DNA of 37,759 bases. Origin: Paracoccaceae bacterium (GTDB taxonomy: Bacteria; Pseudomonadota; Alphaproteobacteria; Rhodobacterales; Rhodobacteraceae). Below, in pieces: positions 26,605 to 34,289 of this stretch. Each line of letters begins with the position of its first letter. Positions within the stretch are counted from its first letter, which is position 1. The position numbers and the translations under genes were made by a program. Below the pieces are notes generated by a model, which was not told where the DNA came from, ran no database searches, and saw only the letters and a list, made by a program, of their open reading frames with translations. Location of the stretch: NCBI GenBank assembly GCA_027492585.1, contig JAPUEK010000091.1:1654-39412 (forward strand), in the 5' to 3' direction.

Positions 26605-27849
26605 CTACGCAGGCTCCAGCCCTGCAGCGGCGATATCGGCAAAGGCCGCATCCACGGCCTCGACGGCGCGGTCGATCTCGGACGGGCCATGCGCGGCGCA
26701 GAGGAACATGTTGTGCTTGGGGTGCAGGTAGACGCCGTGGCGCAAGGCCGCCAGGCACAGCGCATTGCCGATCCGCAGATCCACGTCGCCCTCGACCAGC
26801 ACCATCGGCATCTGTACCGGCCCGGTTTGGCGCAGCTGATAGCCGTGGCGTGCAGCAGCGGCGTCCAGCCCCGTACGCAGACGCTGGCCCATAACGGCGA
26901 TGTGCGACAGCGCATCGGTTTCCGCAAGCAAGGTCAGGGTCGCCACCCCTGCCGCCATCGCTGCCGCCCCGTACCAGAACGAGCCGGTGGTAAAGATCTG
27001 CTCCGCCCCCTTGCGCGCGCGCTCTGCCCCCGCCACTGCCGCAAGCGGCCAGCCGTTCGCGATGGCCTTGGAATAGGCCGCAAGGTCGGGCTTAACCCCA
27101 TAGGGAGCCCAACTGCCGCGCAGGTCCAGCCGGAATCCGGCCCGCACATCATCAAGGATCAGCATTGCCCCGCTCCGGTCGCAGGCGGCGCGGGCAGCTT
27201 GCAGGAACCCGGCCGAGGGCAGCGCCTGATCGCGGCCCACGTCGTGGCGAAAGGCGGTCAGGATGATGCCGGCCAGATCCTCACCGGCTTCGGCCACGGC
27301 GCGGTCAAGGTCGGCCAGATCGCCCCAGTCAAAGGCAATCAGGTGGGCGCGGTCCTCGGCCGTGACGCCGATGACCGAGGGCGAGCACCACGGCACCGCG
27401 CCATGATAGGCGCCGCGCGCCATGATGATCTTGCGCCGCCCGGTCGCTGAGCGGGCGATGGTGACGCAGGCCGTCGTCGCATCGGTGCCGTTCTTCTGGA
27501 ACAGGCACCAGTCGGCGTGATCCAGCGCTGCGGTCAGTCGCTCGGCCAGATCGACCAGCACCTCGGTCGGGCCATTGCCGCTGTCGACCCGCGCGAGCTG
27601 CGCCAGCGCGGCCCCGTCGACCTTGGGATGGCGGTAGCCCAGGATGTTCGGACCCCAGGCACACATGAAATCCAGATACTCATTGCCATCGGCATCCCAG
27701 ACCCGGCAGCCCTCGGCGCGGGAAAAGAACTGCGGATAGCCGGGGGCGATGGCGCGGGTGGCCATATGGCCCCAAATGCCGTTCGGGATCACGCGCGCGG
27801 CGCGGTGCAGCAAGGCGGTGTCGCGGGAATTGGCAAGCGTTCTGGTCAT
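26605..27849 (-). CDS. Class III PLP aminotransferase (glutamate-1-semialdehyde aminomutase-like)
   Basis: A 414-residue PLP enzyme. Lys261 in YSKAIANGWP is the Schiff-base lysine, and Asp233 in LILDDVRAGFR binds the pyridine nitrogen; the next residue is Asp where Glu is common. The N-terminal PNGIWGHMATRAIAPGYP and WDADGNEYLDF segments are typical of the GSA-aminomutase branch. Haem synthesis HemL is unlikely because of the catabolic context. An aminotransferase or aminomutase for the pathway substrate is more plausible. It starts 15 bp after the E1 stop and is the second gene of that minus-strand operon, under the operator at 30095. Confidence 0.88.
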   Translation of the reverse strand: MTRTLANSRDTALLHRAARVIPNGIWGHMATRAIAPGYPQFFSRAEGCRVWDADGNEYLDFMCAWGPNILGYRHPKVDGAALAQLARVDSGNGPTEVLVDLAERLTAALDHADWCLFQKNGTDATTACVTIARSATGRRKIIMARGAYHGAVPWCSPSVIGVTAEDRAHLIAFDWGDLADLDRAVAEAGEDLAGIILTAFRHDVGRDQALPSAGFLQAARAACDRSGAMLILDDVRAGFRLDLRGSWAPYGVKPDLAAYSKAIANGWPLAAVAGAERARKGAEQIFTTGSFWYGAAAMAAGVATLTLLAETDALSHIAVMGQRLRTGLDAAAARHGYQLRQTGPVQMPMVLVEGDVDLRIGNALCLAALRHGVYLHPKHNMFLCAAHGPSEIDRAVEAVDAAFADIAAAGLEPA

Positions 27850-27864
27850 GACCGGTCCATTGCT

Positions 27865-30063
27865 TCAGGCTGTCGGGTGGGGCGTTTCATCCGCCCCGGT
27901 GATCCGGCGCAGCGCACCGGCAATATCATCCGCCCCGGCCAGCGCCGCGCGGTTCAACACCGCCGAGACGGTGGGTGAGGCCAGGCCGCCGGTCACGCGC
28001 AGGATCTCGTGATCAAGGCTGTCGAAAAAGCGGCTCTGGATCCCATCGGCCCAGGTTGCCCCCATCGACAGGCCGCGCGCGGTTTGTTCAGCGATGATCA
28101 CGCGGCCGGTGCGGGCGATGGATGTGCCGATGCAGTCCCAGTCGATGCCGTGCATATCCAGATTTCGCAGGTCGATCACCTCGGCGTCGATGCCGGTATC
28201 GGCGGCGGCGCGCAGCGCGTGGCCCACCATGACCGAGGTTGCCAGCACCGTGCAGGCGCCCCCTTGCCGCACGACATGGGCGCGCCCAAAGGGGATGCAG
28301 AAGCTGCGGTCGCCCGCAGGCACCTCGAATTCACGCTGATAGAACTCGGTATGTTCGATGATGACGACCGGATCGTCGCAGGTCAGTGCGGCGTTCATCA
28401 GCCCGATATAGTCATGCGCCGTCGTGGGAGAGACGATGCGCCAGCCCGGAAACATCGCAAACAGCGCCGAAGGATCGCCCGAATGTTGCGAGCCATAGCC
28501 GGTATGCGGCGATACCCGCACCCGCATCACCAGAGGCACCGGAAAGCCCGATCCGAACATGTGCCGCACCTTGCTGACGCCATGCGCGATCTGATCGGCG
28601 GCGGTAAAGCAGAAATCGCCGAACATGATTTCCACCACTGGCCGAAGCCCGTTCAGCGCCGCGCCAAGCGCCACGCCGGTAAAGCCGTTTTCGGCAATCG
28701 GCATCGGCAGGACACGGCCCGGCCAGCGCTCCAATGCGCCCCTGGTAAAGCCCGAGACGCCGCCGCGCAGCTGATGCACATCCTCGCCCATGACGATGAT
28801 GCGGGGGTCACGGTCCATCGCCGCGGCCAGCGTTTCCGAGGCGACGGTGACGAATTTGGCCCGCTCGGTCACGACACCGGGCAGATCGGCATGGTCCAGC
28901 ATCCGTGCGCCGGCAAGTTCGGACAGATCGCCCAGAATACCCGTATCGCACGAGGCGGGGTCGGGCCACAGCGCGTCGGGGATGCGAAGGGCATTGCCGC
29001 CCGGCACTGTCTCGGTCAGGGTAGCCGCAGCTGCGGCAACGCGCCCGGTCATGGCCGCGTCGATCCGCTCCAGCCCGGCAGCCTCGACAAGGCCCATATC
29101 GGTCAGCCGCGCCGCCGTGGTGGTCAGTGGGTCGCGCGCCAGCCACGCCGCCTCTTCCTCGGGGCTGCGATAGCCGAAGTCGCTGCCCGGGCGGCCGCCC
29201 GACTGGTGCAGATGACGATAAAGCAGCGCCTCGACCACCACGGGGCCGCCATCGGTGGCGATGATGCGGCGCGCCTCGGTCATGGCGCGGTGGACGGCAA
29301 CCATGTCCATGCCGTCGACCTCGATCGCGGGGATGCCGAGCATCGCCCCGCGAGAGGCCATGCGGACCTCGCGCGTCACCTCCGCGATATGGGTGGCGAC
29401 GGCATAGAGGTTGTTCTCGACGAAAAAGATCACCGGCAGGCTTTGGGCGGCCGCGATGTTCATCGCCTCATAGGTGGCGCCGTTCTGTGCCGCGCCATCG
29501 CCGAAGAACGCAACCGAGACCTGATCGCGCTCCAGCATCTTGTCGGCCAGCGCATAGCCCACCGCATGGGGCAGGTTGCCGCCGACGATGGCCGAACTGC
29601 CAAGGATGCCCGATGGCGCGTGGCGCATGTGCATCGACCCGCCACGTCCGCCGCAATAGCCGGGTGCAAGGCCCATGATTTCAGCCAGAAAGCGACGCAG
29701 GGCGTCGTCCATTTCGGGTGTAAAGGCGTCGGACCGAACATCGAACCCCGCGGGCGTCACCGCGTTCATGAGCTTCAGCAGTACCTGATGATGCGCCCGA
29801 TGCGTGCCGTTGATGCTGTCGCCGGCGGTCAGCACAGACAGGGCGCCGACCGCCCCGGCCTCTTGCCCGATGCTGGCATGGGCCGGGCCGTGGATAAGAC
29901 CTGTCTTCTCCAGTTCGAGAAGCTTTTCCTCGAACCGGCGGATCAGCAGCATCTGTGCATACCAATGCACCAGATCGGCAGGGTCCTGCGCCTGCCAGTC
30001 CTCTGGCCCGACCTCGAGCCGGAACCACGGGGCCGATGGGGAAAGCGGTGTGTGTTGCGCCAT
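27865..30063 (-). CDS. Fused E1 alpha/beta thiamine-diphosphate dehydrogenase (AcoAB/2-oxoacid type)
   Basis: A 732-residue single chain. Residues 1-350 are an E1 alpha domain: RRFEEKLLELEKTG, then the ThDP-binding motif that begins GDGAAQNG (188) and ends in VENN (215-218). Residues 400-732 are an E1 beta (transketolase-like) domain: VMGEDVHQLRGGVSGFT, PMPIAENGFTGVALGAAL, then the C-terminal swivel domain. Alpha and beta are separate in most acetoin, pyruvate and branched-chain complexes. It should decarboxylate or cleave a 2-oxo or acetoin-like substrate and load the acyl group on a lipoyl E2, the obvious partner being the AcoC-like protein at 18609-19913. ATG 30063 follows a gaaggac ribosome site. 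Confidence 0.9.
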   Translation of the reverse strand: MAQHTPLSPSAPWFRLEVGPEDWQAQDPADLVHWYAQMLLIRRFEEKLLELEKTGLIHGPAHASIGQEAGAVGALSVLTAGDSINGTHRAHHQVLLKLMNAVTPAGFDVRSDAFTPEMDDALRRFLAEIMGLAPGYCGGRGGSMHMRHAPSGILGSSAIVGGNLPHAVGYALADKMLERDQVSVAFFGDGAAQNGATYEAMNIAAAQSLPVIFFVENNLYAVATHIAEVTREVRMASRGAMLGIPAIEVDGMDMVAVHRAMTEARRIIATDGGPVVVEALLYRHLHQSGGRPGSDFGYRSPEEEAAWLARDPLTTTAARLTDMGLVEAAGLERIDAAMTGRVAAAAATLTETVPGGNALRIPDALWPDPASCDTGILGDLSELAGARMLDHADLPGVVTERAKFVTVASETLAAAMDRDPRIIVMGEDVHQLRGGVSGFTRGALERWPGRVLPMPIAENGFTGVALGAALNGLRPVVEIMFGDFCFTAADQIAHGVSKVRHMFGSGFPVPLVMRVRVSPHTGYGSQHSGDPSALFAMFPGWRIVSPTTAHDYIGLMNAALTCDDPVVIIEHTEFYQREFEVPAGDRSFCIPFGRAHVVRQGGACTVLATSVMVGHALRAAADTGIDAEVIDLRNLDMHGIDWDCIGTSIARTGRVIIAEQTARGLSMGATWADGIQSRFFDSLDHEILRVTGGLASPTVSAVLNRAALAGADDIAGALRRITGADETPHPTA

Positions 30064-30094
30064 CTGCCGTCCTTCTCAAGTAGGCTTCAATTTA

Positions 30095-30125
30095 TGAAAT
30101 ATAATTCCGATTATCAGAACTGCAA
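30095..30125 (-). promoter_or_regulatory. Promoter and IclR-type operator of the E1-aminotransferase operon
   Basis: The minus strand of 30095-30109 reads CGGAATTATATTTCA, a full match to the cluster motif. A -10 hexamer TATATT (minus strand, 30098-30103) lies inside it, with a candidate -35 TTGCAG (minus strand, 30120-30125) 16 bp upstream. The E1 start is 31 bp beyond the site. Occupancy would block the promoter. Confidence 0.62.
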
Positions 30126-31178
30126 GCTACGTTGCACTCACCTTTGACTGCAACAGAAATCTTCGGGCTTATGCCCCGCCAAGAAGCGAGACGGAGACAG
30201 AGCTTTGTCCGAAAGTACTGGCATACCTGCACCGTAGCGAACCCTGCACAGTCGTTCCTGCCTCTGATCTCCTCGTGCTCGAAGACGGAGCGAACGTCAG
30301 ATCGTAGCTTTCGTCACTGTCCGATCCTCGGGGAGTAGTTCATGGAGCCCCTGCCGTGATACCCTCACACAAGAACGTCAAACCGTGGAGGCCAGACGCC
30401 CCCGGTTGTCGCCATCTCCATGCGGCGGCTCCTATGGTGTCCGCGGGTCGGGTTCAGATCAAAGCCGTGCGCTCGACAGCACTTTGTTGCACCCTGGGTC
30501 TCCCGACCCGTCTCAGGACCGTCGCGCCCTCGCGACCCACGGACGGCCTATACCGCCGCGGTTGGAGACTGGTAGATGCGACCGCTTGCCATCAGCGCCC
30601 AGACGATCCGCGCCATCTTGTTCGCCAGCACCGCGCGCACCAGCATCGGCGGCTTCCTGTGGCACGATCTAGCCAAACCCGCCGGGGTAGCCCGGAGCGA
30701 TTGATCGCCGGTGTGCGTTGACGGATCGCCGATACGGCTGATAGGCCGCTCCCGTCCTTTCAGCGGGAATCGCATAATATTCTGTATTTTCACGCTTATT
30801 TCAATGTTCAGTCTGATTTTCAACGACCGTTCAAGACAAAGAAAGAATGCTGTTGCGTGGGGTGGAAACGCAACCTAGTATCTCCTACAGAATCAAAACT
30901 AAATTCCACTTTTAAGAGTATCAGCTTTGCCGGGCTACTTCGAAGTCTCCCACGGAGACCAGAAAATGTCGCACCGGAACAAAAGCTCTGTGTCAAGGTC
31001 AGCGTGACGTCGTTCGTGGCATCACGGAAAATCGTCAATAAGGCCATCACCTAAGCCTGCCGAAGCATTGCTTCTGCCGTGGGAAGCACTGCGGCGTAGG
31101 AGTGCTGGATCTCAGAGGCAAGCCCGCACTCGCCGTGTGGTGTTGAAGCTATTCCCGTATTTTTGCTTCCACAAGGTT
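30126..31178. other. Decayed intergenic stretch with IS remnant
   Basis: About 1 kb without an intact gene. 30126-30340 shows no recognisable coding. 30350-30545 is GC-rich and probably the non-coding end of an IS110-family element whose transposase C-terminus is at 30548-30670. 30760-31178 is clearly lower in GC than the rest of the window and holds only short open frames with no family resemblance. This looks like accumulated insertion debris. Confidence 0.5.
30548..30670 (-). pseudogene. IS110-family transposase C-terminal remnant
   Basis: The minus-strand frame ending at 30548 gives RKPPMLVRAVLANKMARI followed by VWALMASGRIYQSP, the conserved C-terminal helix of IS110/IS1111-type transposases (family form: RKP-x-K-x-A-x-x-ALANKMART-x-WALL). 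Upstream the frame no longer resembles the family, so nearly all of the gene is lost. It differs from the second remnant at 33617, which ends in another way. Confidence 0.7.
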
Positions 31179-31194
31179 CCGAATGCCAATTCGG
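31179..31194. promoter_or_regulatory. Palindrome upstream of the second binding-protein gene
   Basis: CCGAAT (31179-31184) and ATTCGG (31189-31194) form a perfect inverted repeat with a 4-bp spacer, 53 bp upstream of the second binding-protein ATG. It is a plausible operator and is different from the 15-bp cluster motif. Confidence 0.35.
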
Positions 31195-31247
31195 ATTGGC
31201 TAAAATTGAAGGGCGATTGACGATAAAAATCAACAGGAGGATAGATA

Positions 31248-32845
31248 ATGAAACGAGAGAAAATCAGATCGAGAGCAGCGACATCGGTACTTACTACCGC
31301 AGCTGCCGTATTCTACCTATTCATGTCACCAGCATACGCGCAGGAGAGGCCTTTGGTCATCGCGCGCGATCTGGATGTAAATTCCCTCGATCCGGTACGC
31401 TCCTGGTGCGATACATGCCAGACTTACAATACTTCCGTATACGAGCAGCTTGTAACGCTTGATGCAAGCAACAGGATCATCCCTCTGCTGGCCACAAGTT
31501 GGAAAGTAAATGCCGATCAGACCGAGTTTACATTTACGCTGGACAAGGCCGCCAAATTTCTGATGGCTCGCCCGTCGAAGCGAAAGACGTAAAATGGTCA
31601 TATGAAAGGCTACGCAACCTGAAAGCAAACGGATCCTATCTGGCCGATCCGATAGTGGCGATTGAAACACCCGACAGTTCTACTGTTGTCATCAAGCTGT
31701 CCGCACCAAACTCGGAATTCCTCAATCAATCCACTGCGTCATTCTTCGCCGTCATAAACTCGGATGTAGCCTCTGCGAATGGCGCAATTTCTGATGAAAC
31801 CGCGGCCGAGAAGGATTCATCGGAAGAATGGTTCTCAAATAGTTCTGCTGGTAGCGGTCCTTTTGTTCTGGCCGGCTACGAGCCAAACGCGGAGCTTCGC
31901 CTGAAACGCAATGACGCCTACTGGCGGAATAAGCCCGCCGTGCAAGAAGTTATCATGCGGCATGTGACAGAGGCCATTGTACAGGCACAGATGTTGCAAA
32001 GCGGTGAGGTGGACATCGCAATGCAGATAGACCCGGAGACAGCCAAGATATTCGAAGGCACCTCGATAGTGACTGAACCGGCTCCATCCTACAACTTCAT
32101 CTATATGGCAATTTCGCCCGGCGCCAAGAATCTGCCAGTCAAGTTGACGCCCGAAGTGCGTGAAGCAATCTCTATGGCCGTGGATCGCACCGCGCTAATC
32201 GACTTCACACTTGGTGGTGCTGGACGTCTTCTGTCCGCCCCGATCCCGCCCGGCTTTCCGGGTGCCGACGGGCACCCGCTGCCGATTTACGACCCGGAGA
32301 AAGCCAAGAAAATACTTGCAGCGGCGGGTTTGGGTGATGGTTTCACCTTGGAAGCCATCTATCCGGATCAGAGAATGTTCGGAGTTGATTTCAATGTGAT
32401 GATGCAAAAAATACAGCAGGACTTGGCAAAGATCGACGTTATTCTTGAACTGAAGCCGATGCCGGTTGCCAATTGGCGCGAAGCGGCCAACGGCGATCAT
32501 ATTCCGCTAACAGCAGTCTACTATTCGCCAGATTTCTTCGGCTCGTCGCAGTACGTTGATATCTTCGGTATGCAGGAAGGCTCGGTCTGGGCGCATCGCG
32601 CAGGTGGAGAAAACGATCCATCGATCCTCAACCCTCGGGCAAATGAGCGAAAGGTGCAGGCGCTTGCGGCCTCCACGCCTTATGAGATAGAAAAACTATG
32701 GTCTGAGGCGGCCACGGAGATGATCCACGATCGAATCATTTTCCCACTGATGAGCCCCAATATGATCCTTGCACATGGTGCAAACGTGAAGGGGCTGCGC
32801 TTCAGTATTTGCTGCAATCCGCCTCTGGCAGAAATCGAAAACTGA
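31248..32845 (+). pseudogene. Second Dpp-type substrate-binding protein gene, frameshifted
   Basis: A divergent paralogue of the binding protein at 23139. The first frame (31248 to about 31559) gives a signal peptide, then ARDLDVNSLDPVRSWCDTCQ, matching the first copy closely. At 31557-31559 the text has AAATTTCTGATGG where an extra T would keep the frame into SDGSPVEAKDVKWS. The remainder, to TGA 32843-32845, is intact and ends in RFSICCN with the same cysteine pair. Only this one indel breaks the gene, so it is a recent pseudogene or a base-call error in a short T run. Its GC content and codon use are lower than those of copy one, so it is not a fresh local duplicate. A good aggagg precedes the ATG. 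Confidence 0.85.
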
Positions 32846-32947
32846 AATATCGGGCAGGAGGGGGCATGTTCCCTCTCCTGCCACCGCCAAACGTAGCGTG
32901 CCGATCCTGCTTCCCGGGATAGCAAAATTTTATGAGAGTGGAAGAGA

Positions 32948-33607
32948 ATGCCCAACCTGATGATTTTCGGAGATAGCAATACTTATGGAACGCCGCCTGT
33001 TACAAGACGTGGACTCAATGCTAGGTTTGGCCCTGATATTCGATGGGCATCACGGGCCTGCCAAGATCTCGGCAGAAGTTGGACGCTTGTCGAGGAGGGC
33101 TTACCTGGTCGCACCACCCAGTTCAACGATCCCGTGATGGGTCGCCATATGAATGGCTGGCTCGGCCTGAGGATCGCACTTGAATCCCACGGACCTCTGG
33201 ACGTTCTGGTAATCATGCTCGGAACCAATGACGTACAGACGAGGTTTGGCGCCAGCTCGCAGATCGTGTTGGCAGGCATTGCCGGGCTTCTTGACATTGC
33301 CTTGTCGACCGAAATGCAAATACGCCACGGCGGCTTTCGAATTCTTCTTGTCTGCCCGCCGCCAATTCTGGAATCGGGTCCGTTTGCCGGCGAGTTCGTC
33401 GGTTCAGCTGAGACCAGCCGCGCCCTTGCTCCCCTCTACGAGTCTCTGGCCAAGGCACGGAAAATCGGTTTCCTCGACGCCGGCCAAATCGTTGAGGTCA
33501 GTGCGGTCGACGGGGTTCACTTGGACGAAGCTGGGCATACGAAGTTAGGCGCGGCAGTCGCGGATGCCGTTAGAGACCTCATGGACCCTGAGAGAAACAG
33601 TGTCTAG
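32948..33607 (+). CDS. SGNH/GDSL-family hydrolase
   Basis: A 219-residue esterase-type protein. Ser10 lies in FGDSNTYG (block I), Asn94 in LGTNDVQ (block III), and Asp188/His191 in DGVHLDEAGH (block V), so the catalytic set is complete. The length and GDSN start resemble bacterial arylesterases and acyl-CoA thioesterases of this fold. No signal peptide is visible, so it is cytoplasmic. It lies about 100 bp after the broken binding-protein gene and may have formed an uptake-plus-hydrolysis pair with it, releasing an ester- or acyl-linked part of the ligand. IS debris starts 10 bp past its stop. Confidence 0.85.
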   Translation: MPNLMIFGDSNTYGTPPVTRRGLNARFGPDIRWASRACQDLGRSWTLVEEGLPGRTTQFNDPVMGRHMNGWLGLRIALESHGPLDVLVIMLGTNDVQTRFGASSQIVLAGIAGLLDIALSTEMQIRHGGFRILLVCPPPILESGPFAGEFVGSAETSRALAPLYESLAKARKIGFLDAGQIVEVSAVDGVHLDEAGHTKLGAAVADAVRDLMDPERNSV

Positions 33608-33616
33608 CGACTGTGT

Positions 33617-34020
33617 TTATCCGTCGGGCTGAGGCTGCCAAGGGACGCCTGTTTTGAGGATGGCGTTTGCGATTGTCACTTGCCTGCGGCGATAGCGACG
33701 ATGACCAGCTTGTGGGGTTTCCGCGTATTTTGAGGGCCTGTGCGACTGGCTTCAGAACGGGGTTGTGACACGCTGGGCCAGAGCTGCCAGGAACAGGGCA
33801 TGTCTCGGGGCGCGCGACCTCCGGCGATTGCCCGCTTGCCCCGGATTGCGCCGCTGTCGTGCGGGATGGGAGCCAGGCCGGTCATCGCCGCAGCTTCACC
33901 GGATGTCATCCGCCCGAGTTCCGGCATTTCCGCGATCAGCATGGCCGTAGAAACGGGGCCATCCAGCCCGTCGATCCCATCGGCGGGGCTTTCTCATGTC
34001 TGCAGGAACGCCCTCAACGC
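33617..34020 (-). pseudogene. IS110-family transposase remnant with frameshifts
   Basis: On the minus strand, IDGLDGPVSTAMLIAEMPEL then GRMTSGEAAAMTGLAPI, HDSGAIRGKRAIAGGRAPR correspond to the C-terminal Transposase_20 domain (helix-hairpin-helix and GLAP segment) of IS110 transposases. The frame breaks after GGRAP, and again near 33680, where the other frame continues QVTIANAILKTG to TAA at 33617-33619. The N-terminal DEDD domain is absent. At least two indels plus truncation make it inactive. Confidence 0.8.
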
Positions 34021-34116
34021 CCCGAAAGCAGAGGGTTGAGTTAATCTCGCCTGTCGTTTGAGATAATCTCAGCGTCGTTTGCGATACCTACCGGTGTCGC
34101 TTGACAAGCAGAGAAG

Positions 34117-34192
34117 TGGTGAGCCGGACAGGATTCGAACCTGTGACCCGCTGATTAAAAGTCAGCTGCTCTACCAACTGAGCTACCGGCCC
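34117..34192 (-). tRNA. tRNA-Lys (anticodon TTT)
   Basis: The minus strand folds as a full cloverleaf: acceptor GGGCCGG (34186-34192) with CCGGCTC (34121-34127, one G-T pair), D arm with AGTTGGTAGA, anticodon arm GCTGA-CTTTTAA-TCAGC giving anticodon TTT, T arm with GGTTCGAATCC, discriminator A and an encoded CCA (34117-34119). Its 3' end faces the IS debris and accessory genes, the orientation typical of a tRNA used as an integration site. No second copy of the 3' end was found in this window. Confidence 0.96.
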
Positions 34193-34289
34193 ACAACGAG
34201 GCGCTGATTAGGCAAGCGTGGGGGCGGGGTCAAGGGCAAAAGTGCGCGGCCACTGGCAAATTTGTGAAGAGGGGCGTATAGGGGCGGGC

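Noticed and set aside
26605-27849. Calling the class III aminotransferase HemL
   Set aside because: It belongs to the same branch, but it sits in a catabolic operon behind E1, and alphaproteobacteria make aminolevulinate by the HemA (Shemin) route.
28009-30147. A 712-codon open frame on the plus strand opposite the E1 gene
   Set aside because: It mirrors the E1 gene; its translation is rich in His, Arg and Gly with no family resemblance, while the minus-strand protein is a textbook E1. It is a GC-rich antisense shadow.
30132-30338. A 68-codon open frame after the E1 promoter
   Set aside because: The translation has no recognisable domain and starts within the promoter zone of the divergent gene; not supported.
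30857-31054. A 65-codon plus-strand open frame in the low-GC stretch
   Set aside because: It has no ribosome site, no recognisable family and no neighbours in an operon; its length is expected by chance in this composition.
34117-34140. A direct repeat of the tRNA-Lys 3' end as an attachment site
   Set aside because: I looked for another copy of the GGTTCGAATCC...CCA end in the window and found none; a distal copy could lie outside.
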